NCBI GenBank assembly: GCA_029050995.1
Contig: JAIDLO010000111.1
Span: 1 to 15,045 of the forward strand
Reading direction: 5' to 3'
DNA length: 15,045 bases
Source: Eubacterium sp.
GTDB taxonomy: Bacteria; Bacillota; Clostridia; Oscillospirales; Acutalibacteraceae
In this document: positions 12,748 to 15,045 of the stretch, one piece after another
How the letters are laid out: each line of letters starts with the position of its first letter
How positions within the stretch are numbered: the stretch's first letter is position 1
The notes under the pieces: generated by a model
What the model saw: only the letters and a program-made list of their open reading frames with translations
Databases searched by the model: none
Told to the model about the DNA's origin: nothing
Translations under genes and position numbers: made by a program

Positions 12748-14728
12748 TTGCTTCAATCTCCTTATTTTTGCTTTTCTTGTTACAAAACACCAAAGCTAAG
12801 CAAATAAGGATAAAGAGCGAAGCAATCAAAGGCATTGCAAGTGACGGAGCTCCTGTTTCAGGCGATTTACTTGATGTATCTTTATTTGTGGTTGGTTCAG
12901 TAGTCTGTTCTTCGTTTTTAGGGATTTCAGTTACAGGTTCTTCGGGAATCTCCAGAATAACTAATCCTGCAATTGCGTTTTCTATCTGCTTTGCGTATTC
13001 ATCAACGATATCCTGCTCGATAATATTTTTATCATATTCTACTGCATTAACTGCTTCGTTAAGTACAGTTACAGTTTCTTCCGTATAAACAGCTAAATCA
13101 GCAGGAATATTTGCAATCGCTTCATTTACATTTGCGTAATCAGCAGGTTTGTATTCAAGATTTGCGATAGCATTATTGATTGCTTGTGCGTAACTATCAA
13201 CAACAGCTTGCTCAGTAATGTTTTTATCATTTATTACGGCATTTACAGCTTCGTTGAGGACAGTTACAGTTTCTTCCGTATAAACAGTTAAATCAGCAGG
13301 AATATTTGCAATTGCTTCATTTACCTTTGCGTAATCGGCAGGCTTATATTCAAGGTTTTTAATTGCATCATTTATTGCTTGTGCGTAACTATCAACTGTG
13401 TTCTGCTCAGTAATATTTTTGCCGTTTACAACAGCGTTTACGGCTTTGTTAAGAGCATTTACAGTTTCCTCTGTATAAACAGTTAAATCCGTAGGAATAT
13501 TTGCAATTGCCTCGTTTACCTTTGCATAATCAGCGGGTTTGTATTCGAGGCTTGCGATAGCCTCATTGATTGCTTTTGCATAGTTATCAACAATATCCTG
13601 CTCGGTGATGTTTTTTCCGTTTACGACTGCATTTACAGCCTCATTAAGAACATTAACTGTTTCTTCCGTATAAACAGTTAAATCCGTTGGCATTTTTTCG
13701 ATTGCTTCGTTTACCTTTGCGTAATCAGCAGGCTTGTATTCAAGGTTTGCGATAGCATCATTGATTGCTTTTGCATAGTTATCAACAATATCCTGCTCAG
13801 TAATATTTTTTCCGTTTACGACTGCATTTACTGCTTTGTTGAGTACAGTTACAGTTTCTTCTGTATAGACAGTTAAATCAGCAGGAATATTTGCAATTGC
13901 CTCGTCTACCTTTGTATAATCAGCATCACTGAGGATACCTGTTACAGTTACCTCCATGGTATCGTCAGGAAAGGTAATCCAACCAACATTATACGAATAA
14001 ACGACTTCGGCATATGGATTAAGCAAGGTTACGATACCTGTTTTGCTATCATATGTATAATCATCTGTATCTTCAATAGTAACTTTTGAAATATTATCCA
14101 CAACATTATTCATATCAAGAAATACAGATTGCAATTCTTTGCTGTAAGTATAATTCTCCTGAACTGTATGACGACCCCCTCCTAACGAGAACAAATTAGT
14201 ATTTTTACTTAAATCAACATAACGCAAATGATTACGAAAGATATGCAAATAGGTTAACTCTATATTATTCGTTACATCCAATTCGGATATATTTGTATCA
14301 TCAAGTGCTAATTCACTTAAGTGTTCGCAATCGCTTACATCAATTTTTTCTAATGGAGTAGAATATATGGCTATCTTTTTTAATGGAGCAATAGCCTTGA
14401 ATTCAGTTACTTGAGTATTTTTGAGATATATAGAAGGTTCAGCAATATCAACTTCAAATAATAATTCATATCCCTCTAAAGATTTGACATCCATATTTTG
14501 TATATCAATTCCATTTTCAGAACGCTTATCTTCTTTGGTAATAAAGCCATCTTGATCAGTGTCATATGTTTCAGAAACAAATTTTCTGAATTCTTCATCA
14601 GGGAAATTTTCTTCATTAATTTCAATTTGAGGTATTATGGTTTCTTCGTTATCCGCTGCATTTGCAACGAAAGGTATTGAACACAATACCATAATAAAGC
14701 TGAGTAAGATTGCAATTGTTCTTTTCAT
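12740..14728 (-). CDS. Surface protein: LRR, five FIVAR-like repeats, SPETG sorting signal
   Basis: A 662-residue predicted wall-anchored adhesin-like protein. Signal peptide 1-24 (ending VANA). Residues 32-70 hold an EF-hand-like loop (DTDQDGFITKED, 57-68). Residues about 75-210 are leucine-rich repeats of internalin/BspA flavour (LEKIDVSDC, ISELDVTNN, LRYVDLSKN). A short beta region spans 215-266. Five tandem repeats of 65 residues begin at D270, D335, D400, D465 and D530 (pattern DYAKVNEAI, YTEETV, EQ-VD-YA-AI). A Pro/Thr/Glu linker (591-620) leads to SPETG (622-626), a hydrophobic segment (about 629-648) and a basic start to the tail, the usual order of a sortase substrate. GGAG lies eight bases before the ATG. 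The stop overlaps the next gene by eight bases, and the preceding gene ends 21 bp upstream. Ligand unknown. Confidence 0.9.
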   Translation of the reverse strand: MKRTIAILLSFIMVLCSIPFVANAADNEETIIPQIEINEENFPDEEFRKFVSETYDTDQDGFITKEDKRSENGIDIQNMDVKSLEGYELLFEVDIAEPSIYLKNTQVTEFKAIAPLKKIAIYSTPLEKIDVSDCEHLSELALDDTNISELDVTNNIELTYLHIFRNHLRYVDLSKNTNLFSLGGGRHTVQENYTYSKELQSVFLDMNNVVDNISKVTIEDTDDYTYDSKTGIVTLLNPYAEVVYSYNVGWITFPDDTMEVTVTGILSDADYTKVDEAIANIPADLTVYTEETVTVLNKAVNAVVNGKNITEQDIVDNYAKAINDAIANLEYKPADYAKVNEAIEKMPTDLTVYTEETVNVLNEAVNAVVNGKNITEQDIVDNYAKAINEAIASLEYKPADYAKVNEAIANIPTDLTVYTEETVNALNKAVNAVVNGKNITEQNTVDSYAQAINDAIKNLEYKPADYAKVNEAIANIPADLTVYTEETVTVLNEAVNAVINDKNITEQAVVDSYAQAINNAIANLEYKPADYANVNEAIANIPADLAVYTEETVTVLNEAVNAVEYDKNIIEQDIVDEYAKQIENAIAGLVILEIPEEPVTEIPKNEEQTTEPTTNKDTSSKSPETGAPSLAMPLIASLFILICLALVFCNKKSKNKEIEANE
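12959..13921 (-). repeat. Five tandem 195-bp coding repeats
   Basis: Within the LRR/FIVAR gene, codons 270-590 consist of five copies of a 65-codon unit, the last one diverged and slightly short. Nucleotide identity between neighbouring copies is visibly high (for example GCAGGAATATTTGCAATTGC recurs almost unchanged). Such a tract is prone to copy number change by recombination or slippage and to collapse in short-read assembly. Confidence 0.92.
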
Positions 14729-14749
14729 ATTTTATTCTCCATTTTAAAA

Positions 14750-15045
14750 CTATCTGTAAATATATCCCGAGCCGCCGCATCCGCCGCAGCCAACCATGCC
14801 ATACATAGGCATTCCATTTGCATCCGTTCCTATTACATCCTGCACAACACCAGATCCGCTGCAAATAGGGCAAGCTACAGAATTATTGTTGTAATTTGCA
14901 ACAGTTGTTTCTTCATAATAATCAAAACCATATTCACGCCAAAATTGGCTATTCTTTTTGTATTCCGCTATATAACCATTTAAGTTTTCTATTGCGTCAT
15001 CATCAATTGATGAATAAGAGCAAATCCTACCATTATGTAATATAT
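14750..15045 (-). CDS. Small protein with DnaJ-like paired CxxCxGxG finger (5' end cut by window edge)
   Basis: A frame open from the right edge to TAG at 14750-14752 gives 97 residues of the C-terminus; the start lies outside. The visible N-terminal part is polar and probably helical (IENLNGYIAEYKKNSQFW). The end carries CPICSGSG and, 26 residues later, CGGCGGSG, the two half-sites of a DnaJ-type zinc finger, with a Gly/Met-rich loop between them. DnaJ itself has four such motifs and a J domain; here there are only two, at the very C-terminus (last residues GYIYR). The next gene starts 21 bp after the stop with its own ribosome site, so this is an upstream member of the same operon. No signal peptide can be judged. 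The finger suggests a cytoplasmic protein-binding or metal-binding role, by inference. Confidence 0.8.
   Translation of the reverse strand, partial: ILHNGRICSYSSIDDDAIENLNGYIAEYKKNSQFWREYGFDYYEETTVANYNNNSVACPICSGSGVVQDVIGTDANGMPMYGMVGCGGCGGSGYIYR

Noticed and set aside
12748..12756. TTG start adding three residues to the coiled-coil protein.
   Set aside because: The AAGGAG lies only one base from it, while the ATG at 12747 has workable spacing.
12959..13921. The regular repeats as a possible CRISPR array.
   Set aside because: Units are 195 bp, in frame and coding throughout, without short repeats separated by unique spacers.

Overview
The window looks like chromosomal DNA of a low-GC Gram-positive gut clostridium. 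A Ruminococcaceae/Oscillospiraceae-type relative is my best guess, from family resemblance only. The signs are AT-rich intergenic DNA, strong AGGAG ribosome binding sites, sigma-A type promoters with 17-bp spacers, secreted proteins with Lys/Ser/Thr-rich beta-sandwich tails, zinc-ribbon membrane proteins, and a GTAGGGG-type hairpin repeat between genes. No phage structural genes, transposase or CRISPR array is visible.

Layout, left to right. (1) 330-1641: a small XRE/Cro-type regulator on the minus strand is divergent from a two-gene plus-strand unit encoding a zinc-ribbon membrane protein and a tiny membrane protein. A 15-bp inverted repeat with one mismatch lies in the divergent gap and looks like an operator. 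(2) 1836-3737: a secreted glucosaminidase whose catalytic domain is interrupted by an SH3b domain, followed by three hairpin repeats. (3) 3951-5627: a nanE-nanA operon for sialic acid catabolism with its own promoter and terminator. (4) 5657-7746: a secreted NlpC/P60 peptidase with five Fn3-like modules behind a consensus promoter. (5) 7778-8956: a zinc-ribbon, single-pass membrane protein with TPR-like and FxLYD-like parts. It converges on asnB (8963-10783, minus strand) across a shared hairpin. (6) 10850-11104: tRNA-Thr(UGU) and tRNA-Tyr(GUA) with promoter and terminator, followed by about 400 bp holding a broken ORF. (7) 11492-15045: a minus-strand operon that enters from beyond the right edge. 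It encodes a small protein with a DnaJ-like paired CxxCxGxG finger, a surface protein (signal peptide, LRR, five FIVAR-like repeats, SPETG sorting signal), and a two-pass protein whose predicted outer part is an 11-residue-repeat coiled coil and whose inner part carries a zinc ribbon.

How the genes fit together. Most of the window concerns the cell surface: two peptidoglycan hydrolases, a putatively wall-anchored adhesin, and several zinc-ribbon membrane proteins that could be envelope sensors. NanE and NanA are the only clear catabolic step, and no ManNAc kinase, transporter or sialidase is present here. The three-gene operon at the right end is the best candidate for something undescribed. 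Its first two visible genes are 21 bp apart and the last two overlap by 8 bp, and together they place one protein on the wall, one across the membrane, and one probably in the cytoplasm. Any joint function is inference.
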